Positions 1 through 7,349 of a stretch of DNA of 64,000 bases are shown in pieces. The DNA lies in the NCBI GenBank assembly GCA_004010935.1, contig CP026511.1:2790001-2854000 (forward strand), read 5' to 3'. Within the stretch, counting starts at the first letter, position 1, and every line of letters starts with the position of its first letter. The notes beneath the pieces were generated by a model, which saw only the letters and a program-made list of their open reading frames with translations, did no database searches and was not told the origin of the DNA. This DNA is from Pseudomonadaceae bacterium SI-3. Its GTDB lineage: Bacteria; Pseudomonadota; Gammaproteobacteria; Pseudomonadales; Pseudomonadaceae. Position numbers and translations under genes: made by a program.

Positions 1-620
1 ATCACGGCGACCACACCCAGCTCCCGCAATGCCTGGTCATGCCCGGCCGGGATGTGGCTGGCGCCAGTAAAGCCGATCACCTGCATGCCTGCCGTACGCG
101 CCGCCAGCACGCCAGTCGGGCTGTCTTCGACGACCAGACAATGACCCGGCGCGACGCCCATGCGCTCGGCAGCCAGCAAGTACACGTCGGGCGCCGGTTT
201 CGGTGAGCGGACCATTTCGGCGCAGAAGATATTGCCAGCCACCCGTTCGGTCAGGCCGGCACGCTGCAGCGATGCTTGAACGTTGTGCAAACGGCTATTG
301 GATGCCACCGCCAGCGGCAGCTTGATGGCCAACAGCGCTTCGCGCACGCCCGGGATTGCCTGGACTTCTTCCGCCACGACCTTCTCGCTCTGCCGGCGTA
401 GATCGGCATCGAAAGTCTCCGGCATGGTCAGGTCGAAACGTTTTTCAATCAGATCGATGATGCTCGGAACGGTCAGACCGAAGGTACCTTCCAGCGCGGC
501 ATGCAGCTGCTCGGCGGGTACATACAGGCTCAGGGCCTCGAACAGGACGCGGTGGCTGATGATTTCACTGTCGACGATCACACCGTCGCAGTCGCTGATC
601 AGCAAGTCGATAGAGGCCAT
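1..620 (-). CDS. HAD-family phosphatase (3' end cut by the window)
   Basis: Partial gene: about 206 residues from the ATG at 620 run off the left edge. The start is supported by GGGAGA just upstream. The N-terminus holds the HAD nucleophile motif DCDGVIVDSE (about residues 10-19), followed by an alpha-helical cap region of the beta-phosphoglucomutase/phosphatase type. A later VASNS motif gives the motif II Ser, and SPKPAPDVYL carries the motif III Lys. VVEDSPTG gives the acidic motif IV. All four catalytic motifs are therefore present, and an active Mg-dependent phosphatase or phosphomutase of subfamily IA is expected. The substrate cannot be read from the sequence; sugar phosphates or 6-phosphogluconate (YieH-like) are the usual ones. 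It faces away from the DoxX gene group and is separated from it by about 120 bases. Confidence 0.85.
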   Translation of the reverse strand, partial: MASIDLLISDCDGVIVDSEIISHRVLFEALSLYVPAEQLHAALEGTFGLTVPSIIDLIEKRFDLTMPETFDADLRRQSEKVVAEEVQAIPGVREALLAIKLPLAVASNSRLHNVQASLQRAGLTERVAGNIFCAEMVRSPKPAPDVYLLAAERMGVAPGHCLVVEDSPTGVLAARTAGMQVIGFTGASHIPAGHDQALRELGVVAV

Positions 621-744
621 CGAATCTCCCGTTGTGAATGCGCAGAACGGCGCGACGACTCCGGTTTGGAGACAGCGCCTTGGACTGCAAACGGTGCGCT
701 GAGTTTAGCCTGCGACCATACAGCGACCGCTCAACCACGCCGCC

Positions 745-1218
745 TCAGCGAATGCCCAACATCCGGTCAGCCGACCAACGCCCAGCGCCACGGCCAATAA
801 CGACCAGCATCAGGCCGATCCAGGTCAGGTGCGTAGGCCAGGCATCGGGGTAAACGAAGAGCTGAATAACCAGCGTCATGCCCAGCAGGGCCAAGGCCGA
901 TAGCCGCGCCAACAGGCCGAGCACCAGCAGCAGTGGGAACAGATGCTCGGCATAGGTGGCCAGATGCGCGGCAAGGTAAGGCGACAACAGCGGCAGCGCG
1001 TATTCGGTTTCGAACAGGCCGAAGGTGCTGGGTTTGATTGTAAGAAAGCCGCTGACCTTGGTCCGCCCGGAATAAAAGAACACCGTGGCGATGGCCAAGC
1101 GCGCCACCAGGCCCAACATCGAGTTGCTGATGTGGTGTTGCAGCCATACGGCGAGTCGATTCCAGTGCTGCAACGGACTCGATGTCGGGCTGGCTGGGTT
1201 CCTGTGCAGGGTGTGCAT
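745..1218 (-). CDS. DoxX-family inner-membrane protein of the bufferin cluster
   Basis: 157 residues with about four hydrophobic segments, for example [29 protein letters not shown] and LIGLMLVV-like stretches. This is the typical DoxX/SURF4 fold seen at the end of DUF2282-DUF692-DUF2063 operons. The ATG at 1218 is preferred over the GTG at 1227 because GGAG lies 8 bases before it. It begins 21 bases after the stop of the DUF2063 gene, so it is very likely the last gene of that operon. In characterised bufferin loci the DoxX protein accompanies copper handling, but its exact role is not established. No catalytic residues can be assigned. Confidence 0.85.
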   Translation of the reverse strand: MHTLHRNPASPTSSPLQHWNRLAVWLQHHISNSMLGLVARLAIATVFFYSGRTKVSGFLTIKPSTFGLFETEYALPLLSPYLAAHLATYAEHLFPLLLVLGLLARLSALALLGMTLVIQLFVYPDAWPTHLTWIGLMLVVIGRGAGRWSADRMLGIR

Positions 1219-1239
1219 GTCGGTCACTCCAGTTGCTGA

Positions 1240-2019
1240 TCAATCGATGGCGAAGACCCGAGCGGCAAACAGGCCCGCCAGCAGCGCATTGAAATCCAGC
1301 GCGGGCTGGGCCTCGAGCGCGAGATCCGATGCGCTGGCAAGCGTATGGCCATCGGCGCAGGCGTCGAGAAAGGTACAGCCGCCGACGCTCAAGGGCTGCC
1401 AGACGACACGGTTCTCTCGCCGGCAGAGCAACGTGCCCTCGCCCTGCCAGAGCAGCGGATCAGGCAGTTCGATGCCTTCGCGGTTGCAACGCCATAGGCT
1501 GAACGCCGGCAAAACGGACCAATGCCAGCGCGACGCTGCATGGGGTCGCAAATGCAATCCGGCCAGCTGGGTCGGCGTCATCGAGCTCAACGTATGCAGT
1601 TCCAGCCGAGGTTCTTCCGCCGCGGCAAACGCCTCAAGCCACAGGCGATCGAGGCGCGCAATCTCGGCGAGGTACGGTAAATCGCGGGCAGGTTCGAAAC
1701 GCTGCAGAAAGTCTGCAAAGCCATCGCCATAGCTGATCAACTGCGGCTGGGTCGGAGGGCACTGCTGCGCGAAAACGCAGGCCGCTGCGCTCATCCACTC
1801 GGCGCCTACCAGCCGCTCGACCGTCGGAAAGTTCGCGCGCAAGGCATCTACACACCCTTTCATCACGGTGTTGCGGTACACCGCGAACCCCGGCTGCGCG
1901 ATAAGCCTCGCCAGCCAATCAACGGAGGGGGCGGCAGCGGTGGAGGTAGTCGCCATGGGTTCGCTGGCCCATAGCGCTTCGGTCAAGCCATCCTGAAACT
2001 CGGCGAGCGAGCGCGTCAT
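1240..2019 (-). CDS. bufC: DUF2063 protein, RiPP-recognition partner of the MNIO enzyme (BufC/HvfC-type)
   Basis: 259 residues. The N-terminal part carries the family pattern [16 protein letters not shown] followed by FPTVERLVG, which defines the putative DNA-binding/DUF2063 domain. The C-terminal half is a beta-rich domain. In HvfC/BufC proteins these act as the partner that binds the precursor peptide and pairs with the DUF692 oxidase; the older name DNA-binding domain is probably misleading. The start is the ATG at 2019, which overlaps the upstream bufB stop in an ATGA tetranucleotide. The longer reading from 2046 would overlap bufB by 31 bases and is not needed. The overlap implies translational coupling with the enzyme. 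Confidence 0.9.
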   Translation of the reverse strand: MTRSLAEFQDGLTEALWASEPMATTSTAAAPSVDWLARLIAQPGFAVYRNTVMKGCVDALRANFPTVERLVGAEWMSAAACVFAQQCPPTQPQLISYGDGFADFLQRFEPARDLPYLAEIARLDRLWLEAFAAAEEPRLELHTLSSMTPTQLAGLHLRPHAASRWHWSVLPAFSLWRCNREGIELPDPLLWQGEGTLLCRRENRVVWQPLSVGGCTFLDACADGHTLASASDLALEAQPALDFNALLAGLFAARVFAID

Positions 2020-2852
2020 ACCGCCCGCCTCCTTTCCAGCAGCCACTGCGCCTGGTCGCGCTCGACCAACAGTTCGGCGAAGGTTGGCAACTGGTCGTCA
2101 CGTTCGATCAGTGTTGGACGCGAGCCGATGCGCTCGATCAACCGTTCATAAAGCGACCAGACGGCGTCAGCTATCGGCGCATCGTGGGAGTCGATCAATA
2201 GCCCTGAGAGCTCCGAGCTGTCCTGCCTATGTCCGGCCAGATGCACTTCCAGTAAGGCTTCAGCGGGAAAACCATCGATATAGGCAGCGGCATCGAAGCC
2301 GAGATTGTGCGCGCTGACGTGTACGTTGTTGACGTCTAGCAACAGGCCGCAGCCACTGCGGCGCGACAGCTCGGCGAGAAACTCGATTTCATCCCACTCA
2401 TGCCCGTCGAGGTGCAGGTAGTGGCTGGGATTTTCCACCACAATCTGTCGCCCGAGGCGTTCCTGAGTGCGCTGAACGTTGTCGACGATACGGTTCAAGG
2501 CCGCACCGGTACGCGGAAACGGCAGGAGATCGGGATTGTACTGACCTCGCCAGGCGGACCAGGCCAGGTGTTCGGAAACCAGGACCGGCTGAACGCGCTC
2601 GACCAGCGTCCTGAGGTGTTGCAGATGGGCCTCGTCCGGCAGGCAATCGGCCGCCAGCGACAGCGATACGCCATGCAGTGAAAGCGGATGGCGCTCGCCG
2701 ATAGCGTCTAGCCAGGCCAGACGAGGACCGCCGCCGAGCATGTAGTTCTCCGGGTGCACTTCGAACCAGAGCCCCGGCGCTGCACAGTCGTGCGCCGCCT
2801 CATAGTGCTCGGGCTTGAGTCCCAGGCCTGCTCCCAGAGCCAACACGCTCAT
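2016..2852 (-). CDS. bufB: Multinuclear non-heme iron oxidase (MNIO, DUF692), bufferin maturase
   Basis: 278 residues, the usual DUF692 length, with a TIM-barrel-like fold. Conserved candidate metal ligands are all visible: EVHPENY (E31, H33, E35), the SLHGVSLS His (H60), SEHLAW (E94, H95), VENPSHY (E140, N141), [14 protein letters not shown] (D173, N176, H178, H182), EVHLAGH (E202, H204, H208), DSHDAPI (D221, H223, D224) and E250. Known enzymes of this family use a di- or tri-iron centre and O2 to modify cysteines of a small precursor (thiooxazole in bufferins, oxazolone/thioamide in HvfA). The gene begins 13 bases after the precursor gene stop and overlaps bufC. It is intact and expected to be active. 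Confidence 0.93.
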   Translation of the reverse strand: MSVLALGAGLGLKPEHYEAAHDCAAPGLWFEVHPENYMLGGGPRLAWLDAIGERHPLSLHGVSLSLAADCLPDEAHLQHLRTLVERVQPVLVSEHLAWSAWRGQYNPDLLPFPRTGAALNRIVDNVQRTQERLGRQIVVENPSHYLHLDGHEWDEIEFLAELSRRSGCGLLLDVNNVHVSAHNLGFDAAAYIDGFPAEALLEVHLAGHRQDSSELSGLLIDSHDAPIADAVWSLYERLIERIGSRPTLIERDDQLPTFAELLVERDQAQWLLERRRAV

Positions 2853-2865
2853 GCGGAACCTCCTA

Positions 2866-3138
2866 TCAGGATTCGATCGGCGTCAGCGAACCCATGCCTT
2901 CGGGCGTCTTGATCGAGGTGCAGGTCCCTGCGGGTACGTTCTTCCAGGCATTGCCCTGGTAATCCACCTTCGAACTGCCGGCGCAGCTGGTGCCCGCACC
3001 AGCCTTGCAATCGTTCTGACCAGCGAGCGCGACGCCGTAGCATTTCTCCATGGCACCTTCGGTCTTTTCCGCAGCCGTGGCACCGGCGGCGATGGATGCA
3101 AGCGCAACGGCTGCAGCAGCAAGGGCGAGATTGTTCAT
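2866..3138 (-). CDS. bufA: DUF2282 bufferin precursor peptide, exported copper-binding RiPP
   Basis: 90 residues from the ATG at 3138, which has GGAGA 8 bases upstream; the ATG at 3153 lacks such a site. Residues 1-23 form a signal peptide ending ATAA, so the product should reach the periplasm. The short mature part has four cysteines (C33 in MEKCYG, C44 in NDCKAG, C52 in TSCAGS, C73 in AGTCTS), the pattern of DUF2282 bufferins whose cysteines are oxidised by the MNIO partner. It is the first gene of an operon with bufB, bufC and DoxX, downstream of a SigF-like promoter motif. Copper as the ligand is inferred from the family. Confidence 0.9.
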   Translation of the reverse strand: MNNLALAAAAVALASIAAGATAAEKTEGAMEKCYGVALAGQNDCKAGAGTSCAGSSKVDYQGNAWKNVPAGTCTSIKTPEGMGSLTPIES

Positions 3139-3192
3139 CGGTTGTTTCTCCATGCGGTGTTGCTGCCAGTGGTTTTACTGGCAGCTCGACCA

Positions 3193-3222
3193 GTAGTTCG
3201 CCGGGTACGGTCGATTGGTTAC
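3193..3222 (-). promoter_or_regulatory. Putative SigF-type promoter of bufA
   Basis: Read on the minus strand, GTAACC (3222-3217) is followed after exactly 16 bases by CGAACTAC (3200-3193). This agrees with the GTAACC-N16-CGAA consensus I recall for Caulobacter SigF. Predicted transcription would start near 3190, giving bufA a leader of about 50 bases that includes its ribosome site. The same element occurs on the other strand at 3341-3370. Confidence 0.65.
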
Positions 3223-3340
3223 AGCAGGAGCAAGAAATATATTTTTGAGAATTCTTCCGTCTCGACCTACCGTAGCGGCGCGCCCCGCCCTGCCGTTGGC
3301 TGGAGGCAAAGGACGGGCAGCATCGATTTTTTCCTTGCGT

Positions 3341-3370
3341 GTAACCAGAGCGACCGATGCAACGAACTAC
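3341..3370 (+). promoter_or_regulatory. Putative SigF-type promoter overlapping the start of the sigma gene
   Basis: GTAACC at 3341-3346, 16 bases, then CGAACTAC at 3363-3370. Both elements are identical to those in front of bufA, and both spacers contain CGACCG. If used, transcription would begin near 3373, inside the sigma reading frame as called from 3357. Either the true start codon is further in (TTG at 3384) or another promoter also serves the gene. Confidence 0.5.
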
Positions 3371-3923
3371 CAGTCACGAGGCGTTGAAGGCACGCGAAGC
3401 CCATCTGCAACAGCTGCTACTGCTGGGGCTGGACGGCGACGAGGCGGCGTACCGGCAATTCCTGACGCTGCTCAGCGCACATCTGCGCAGTTTTCTCAGG
3501 CGCAGGCTGCAATCGCCCGAGGTCGAAGACCTACTCCAGGAAGCGTTGCTTGCGGTGCACAACGCGCGGCATACCTATCGGTCCGAGCAACCGGTGACAG
3601 CCTGGGTACAGGCGATTGCCCGCTACAAACTGATGGATCATTTCCGGGCCCATGCAAGGCACGACGCCTTGAATGATCCCCTTAGCGACCAGGCAGAGCT
3701 GCTGGCCGACGAAGATCACCAGGCCCAACAGGCGCAGCGGGACCTGGCGCGGCTGCTCGAACAACTGCCGGACAAGCAACGCTTGCCTATTTTTCACGTC
3801 AAATTACAGGGGCTTTCGGTGGAAGAAACCGCTCGACGCACCGGACTTTCGGCTTCAGCAGTCAAGGTGGGCGTTCACCGCGGACTGAAAGCGCTGGCCG
3901 CCCTGATTGGAGGTCATCGATGA
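3357..3923 (+). CDS. sigF: ECF sigma factor, SigF-like, controlling the bufferin locus
   Basis: 188 residues from the ATG at 3357. Region 2 spans about residues 30-95, with SPEVEDLLQEALLAVHNAR (2.2/2.3) and PVTAWVQAIARYKLMDHFR (2.4). Region 4 is at about 130-185, with LPDKQRLPIFHVKLQGLSVEETA and a helix-turn-helix TGLSASAVKVGVHRGL. There is no long extra domain, as expected for a classical ECF factor. It overlaps nrsF by ATGA, so factor and anti-factor are made together. Caulobacter SigF, with the same neighbours, responds to heavy metals and copper. The start is uncertain: a SigF-like promoter covers codons 1-5, and a TTG at 3384 would give 179 residues beginning at the usual family position. 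Confidence 0.88.
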   Translation: MQRTTSHEALKAREAHLQQLLLLGLDGDEAAYRQFLTLLSAHLRSFLRRRLQSPEVEDLLQEALLAVHNARHTYRSEQPVTAWVQAIARYKLMDHFRAHARHDALNDPLSDQAELLADEDHQAQQAQRDLARLLEQLPDKQRLPIFHVKLQGLSVEETARRTGLSASAVKVGVHRGLKALAALIGGHR

Positions 3924-4561
3924 AGACCGACGAGCTGATCAACATGCTCGCCAACCACGCACCGCCCGTGGATCGGCAGATCGTCACGCGCCGCTTTGGT
4001 ACAGCCCTGGCCATCGGGCTGGCGCTGGCATTGCTGGTGTTACTGACGGTCTTCGGCGTTCGCCCGGACATTGGGCAAGCCGCGGCGACCCCGCTGTTCT
4101 GGGCCAAGCTTGCGCTGCCGGCGAGCCTGCTTGCGGGTGCTCTGCTGGTAACCACGCGGCTGGCCAGACCGGGAGCGCCTGTGGGCAACGGCTGGGTCAC
4201 TGTCGCAGCGCCGGTGGTAGCGGTTTGGCTGGCGGCGTTGGGCCTGTTGTTCAGCGTTTCGGCCAATAACCGTTGGGCACTGATTTTTGGGGAAACCTGG
4301 CGAGTCTGCCCGGTGAACATCGCGCTACTGTCGATTCCAGCGTTCGTCTGCGTGTTCTGGGCTATCCGCGGCTTTGCGCCGACCCGGTTGCGTCTTGCCG
4401 GCGCAGCCGGGGGGTTGTTGGCCGGTTCGATGGCAACCCTAGCCTACAGCCTGCATTGTCCTGAGATGAGTGTCGCCTTCTGGGCCGTCTGGTATGTGCT
4501 CGGCATGCTCATCCCCACCGCCGTCGGCGCCCTCCTCGGCCCACGGCTGTTGCGTTGGTAA
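3920..4561 (+). CDS. nrsF: NrsF-like membrane anti-sigma factor (DUF1109)
   Basis: 213 residues. A short cytoplasmic N-terminus (about 1-27, MKTDELINMLANHAPPVDR) precedes six hydrophobic segments, the DUF1109 pattern. Two conserved cysteines stand in WRVCPVNI and SLHCPEMSVAF. In Caulobacter NrsF the equivalent cysteines are needed to sense metal stress and release SigF, so the sensing site appears intact here. The start codon overlaps the sigma gene stop by four bases. It very likely holds the ECF factor at the inner membrane until metal stress occurs. Confidence 0.9.
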   Translation: MKTDELINMLANHAPPVDRQIVTRRFGTALAIGLALALLVLLTVFGVRPDIGQAAATPLFWAKLALPASLLAGALLVTTRLARPGAPVGNGWVTVAAPVVAVWLAALGLLFSVSANNRWALIFGETWRVCPVNIALLSIPAFVCVFWAIRGFAPTRLRLAGAAGGLLAGSMATLAYSLHCPEMSVAFWAVWYVLGMLIPTAVGALLGPRLLRW

Positions 4562-4648
4562 GCCGCATACGCGCATTTTCTTCAATACCGCGGCAGTTCC
4601 CGCTCCTATCGTCGCGCTGATGTTCATGCGTACTTTCAGGAGCTTTCG

Positions 4649-5236
4649 ATGAGTCTTTTGCTATCCATGGCCGCCTTCGCGCTGGCTTCTTCCATATCGC
4701 CCGGCCCGGTCAACATCGTCGCGCTAAGCGCTGGCGCGCAGTTCGGTTTGCGGCCAGCCATGCGTCACGTCAGCGGCGCAACCATTGGCTTCACGCTGCT
4801 ACTGTTGCTGATCGGGCTGGGCCTGAACGAACTTCTCGATCATTGGCCCTGGCTGACCGAATCGATCAAGCTGGCTGGCGTGGCATTTCTGCTGTACATG
4901 GCGTTTCGGCTGGCCGCAGACAACGGTCGCCTGAATGCAGACAAGCCTGCGATGCGGCCGACGCTGCTGTATGGCGCAGCGATGCAGTGGCTCAATCCCA
5001 AAGCCTGGCTGGCCTCGGTAGCGGGCATGGGCTTGTTCGCTGCCGCGGGCGACGCGCCCTCAGTCTGGCGCTTCGCAGCGATCTACTTCGTGATCTGCTA
5101 TGCCTCACTGGCGTGTTGGGCGTATGCGGGCACCTTCCTGCGGCAACATCTCGACAAGCCCGCACGGGTACGGCTGTTCAATCGGGTGATGGCAGCGCTG
5201 CTGGTCGCCAGCGCGGCTTACCTGCTGCTGACCTGA
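4649..5236 (+). CDS. LysE/RhtB-family amino-acid exporter
   Basis: 195 residues with about six membrane segments. The N-terminal signature SPGPVNIVALSAGAQFGLRPAMRHVSGATIGF (residues 17-48) is the family hallmark, and QWLNPKAWL sits in the middle. These proteins export amino acids or related small molecules by secondary transport. The ATG at 4649 follows AGGAGC at a good distance. The gene starts 87 bases after nrsF and converges on the AraC gene, overlapping its end by 19 bases. The AraC protein is a plausible regulator, but the substrate is unknown. Confidence 0.9.
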   Translation: MSLLLSMAAFALASSISPGPVNIVALSAGAQFGLRPAMRHVSGATIGFTLLLLLIGLGLNELLDHWPWLTESIKLAGVAFLLYMAFRLAADNGRLNADKPAMRPTLLYGAAMQWLNPKAWLASVAGMGLFAAAGDAPSVWRFAAIYFVICYASLACWAYAGTFLRQHLDKPARVRLFNRVMAALLVASAAYLLLT

Positions 5237-6096
5237 CGGGTGTCGTGGCGCACGTTTCGGCTTCCTGTCCGATAGTGCCCGGGCGTGGCGGCCAGCAGTT
5301 GCTTGAAGGCGCGCTGCAGGTGCGCCTGGTCAGCAAACCCCGCATCCAGCGCCACATCTGCAATAGGCCGGCCACGCCGCAGCTCGGCGCGCGCAAACTG
5401 CACGCGCCGATTGGTCAGATAGGCATGTGGCGTCATCCCGAACTGTTTTTTGAAAGCGCGAATGAGGCTCGACGGTGAGACGCCTGCCATGAGGCTGATC
5501 TCGCCCAGCTTGAGGGAGCGCTGATAATTGTCGGCAATGAACTCGGCGGCGCGCTGCAGTTTCAGGTCACTCTCCGGGACGCCGACTTCGAGCCCCAGTC
5601 GCTCGTGCAGCAGAGAGAACAAAGATACGGCGGCGGTTTCCTTTTGCAGCAAGTCGGCGTTGTCGTCGATGAGCACCGTATGAAAGCGGCGAAAGCCCGA
5701 CTGTAGCAGCGGATCGCGGGTCATTATTGGGGCGAAGCAGCGGAAACCGCCGCCCCCCATCCCCAGGTCGTCCTGCAACTGGCTCAACCAGCCAGCATCG
5801 ACATAAAGCATGCGATACGCCCATGGCTGATGCTGGATTGGATTGCAGGCGTGTACATCGCCGGGGTTCATTAGCACCAGCGTGCCGGCTTCGACGCGGC
5901 ACTGATGATCGCCGTTGATGTAGGTACTGGCACCGCTGTCGATCAACCCGATGGAGAAGGTTTCATGGCTGTGCCGCGCATAACAGACGCGGCGGCCATC
6001 TTCCACAGTGCGCGACTCGATGAACGGCAGCGCCTCATCGCGCCAGAAACTGGACTCCGACGCTGAACGAGACTGGGCGAGGACGTGCTGATGCAT
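5218..6096 (-). CDS. AraC-family transcriptional regulator
   Basis: 292 residues from the ATG at 6096; an open frame continues upstream to 6321 but those codons look unlike protein. The N-terminal half is a cupin-type ligand domain (HSHETFSIGLIDSG, LVLMNPGDVHACNP). The C-terminal 100 residues hold two helix-turn-helix units (LGEISLMAGVSPSSLIRAFKKQFG and IADVALDAGFADQAHLQRAFK), ending in TPGHYR. This is the layout of amino-acid responsive regulators often found beside LysE exporters. The 3' end overlaps the convergent LysE gene by 19 bases. Confidence 0.9.
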   Translation of the reverse strand: MHQHVLAQSRSASESSFWRDEALPFIESRTVEDGRRVCYARHSHETFSIGLIDSGASTYINGDHQCRVEAGTLVLMNPGDVHACNPIQHQPWAYRMLYVDAGWLSQLQDDLGMGGGGFRCFAPIMTRDPLLQSGFRRFHTVLIDDNADLLQKETAAVSLFSLLHERLGLEVGVPESDLKLQRAAEFIADNYQRSLKLGEISLMAGVSPSSLIRAFKKQFGMTPHAYLTNRRVQFARAELRRGRPIADVALDAGFADQAHLQRAFKQLLAATPGHYRTGSRNVRHDTRQVSSR

Positions 6097-6214
6097 GGTC
6101 GAATCTGTAACGGCAGTTGGGAACCTCAGCGTAGCCGAAAACGGGGCGATTGATTGGCAAACTGCTGTGTTTCGGCAAGGCCAGCAATGGCCTTCGGGGC
6201 AACGGGAACGGCCG

Positions 6215-7177
6215 TCAGAGGATTTCCAGCCCCTCGCACTTGTAATCACCGATGAAGATATCGTCCTGCAGCACCTCGCCGTCGAGGTTGAAGCAGAACA
6301 GGTAGCTCTCGGTTCGATCACCGATCTCGACGCTCTTCAGGCCAACGCACTCGTTGGGATGGCCCGGCAGGATCTTGAACGATGAAATACCCCGCTCGGG
6401 AACCCGCAGACCGACCTCAAGGGTTCGGATCTGGCTGAAGTCTTCGTTGGCAATAATCAAGGTGTTGGCGCCACGCTCCCGCTCATCGATCGTTTCGTCG
6501 AATGGCTCGGTCGAGATCTTGCGCGGAAAGAAAAGCCATTCACGGCGATACGGGTGCCACTCGGCCGCCTCGTGGATCACATAGCCGTCCGGCCCGACGC
6601 CCAGCGCGTCGCGGATGCGTTGATAGCGCTCCGACCAGTCCACGCTCTGTACGGCGTAGTGGCGGTCGAGCAGCTTTACCCACTCCTCAGAGGCCCTTTT
6701 GCCGTGGCTGCCGACGACCAATTGGTCGTTATAGAGTGTTGCCCACTCCGCTTTGAAACCCTTGAAGGCCTCGTCACCACTACCTGTCATGAGAATGTTT
6801 CGAGGCACCAGCTGGTTCTGGTCGCGGATCTCACAGACCAATCCGGTGCGGTCGTCAAAGGTCACCAAGCGCTTGCCGAACATGGCCAGCTCGGAGAATT
6901 CAGCGCCGCGCCCACCCTCGGCGATCAGGCTGACCAGCTGGAACTCGCCACCCTCATGCTCAGGGATGTCCTCGAAACGGTAGTTTGGCTTGCCCGTTTG
7001 CAGGTCGACGTCACGGTGCAGTCGATCATGGCGCAGGGTCGATTGCCAGGCGATTTGGCCGCTATCCAGTTCAACCTGGGACGCGTGGTCTTCATCTGTG
7101 ATGATGGCCAGCAGGTATTCACGGGTGGTGCTGTCGTAGCGTTCGAGTCGCCGAACGTCGAAGTGCGATTCGCTCAT
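6215..7177 (-). CDS. Apyrase of the calcium-activated nucleotidase (CANT1) family
   Basis: 320 residues with no signal peptide. The conserved blocks of the animal CANT1/Cimex apyrase family (five-bladed propeller) appear in order: GRGAEFSELAMF (about 89-100), VTFDDRTGLVCEI (105-117), FKAEWATL, VVGSHGKRASEEWVK, DGYVIHEAAEWHPYRREWLFFPRK, DERERGANTLIIA, ERGISSFKILPG and the terminal YKCEGLEIL. The acidic and Ser residues that line the Ca/nucleotide pocket are therefore kept. Eukaryotic members hydrolyse UDP, GDP and other nucleotides with Ca. No Shine-Dalgarno site is evident before the ATG. Lack of export signals suggests a cytoplasmic enzyme. The family is uncommon in pseudomonads as far as I know. 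Confidence 0.85.
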   Translation of the reverse strand: MSESHFDVRRLERYDSTTREYLLAIITDEDHASQVELDSGQIAWQSTLRHDRLHRDVDLQTGKPNYRFEDIPEHEGGEFQLVSLIAEGGRGAEFSELAMFGKRLVTFDDRTGLVCEIRDQNQLVPRNILMTGSGDEAFKGFKAEWATLYNDQLVVGSHGKRASEEWVKLLDRHYAVQSVDWSERYQRIRDALGVGPDGYVIHEAAEWHPYRREWLFFPRKISTEPFDETIDERERGANTLIIANEDFSQIRTLEVGLRVPERGISSFKILPGHPNECVGLKSVEIGDRTESYLFCFNLDGEVLQDDIFIGDYKCEGLEIL

Positions 7178-7349
7178 GAGGTCAGGTGCTCGTCGGTGTT
7201 TGACGCCACCGGCACGCCCGGTGGCTCGTCAGGTTTCGGACAGCAGGGACCTCGCAAGTTCACTGGCAATAATCAGCACCTCAGCGGCTGCAGAACGGCT
7301 GCGTCTGTTTTACTGTCGGAACCTGAACCACGTATCCAGATGGGACCGC

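Noticed and set aside
6097-6321. N-terminal extension of the AraC regulator to 6321
   Set aside because: The extra 75 residues are Ser/Cys/Arg-rich and overlap the apyrase 3' end; the ATG at 6096 begins a normal cupin domain.
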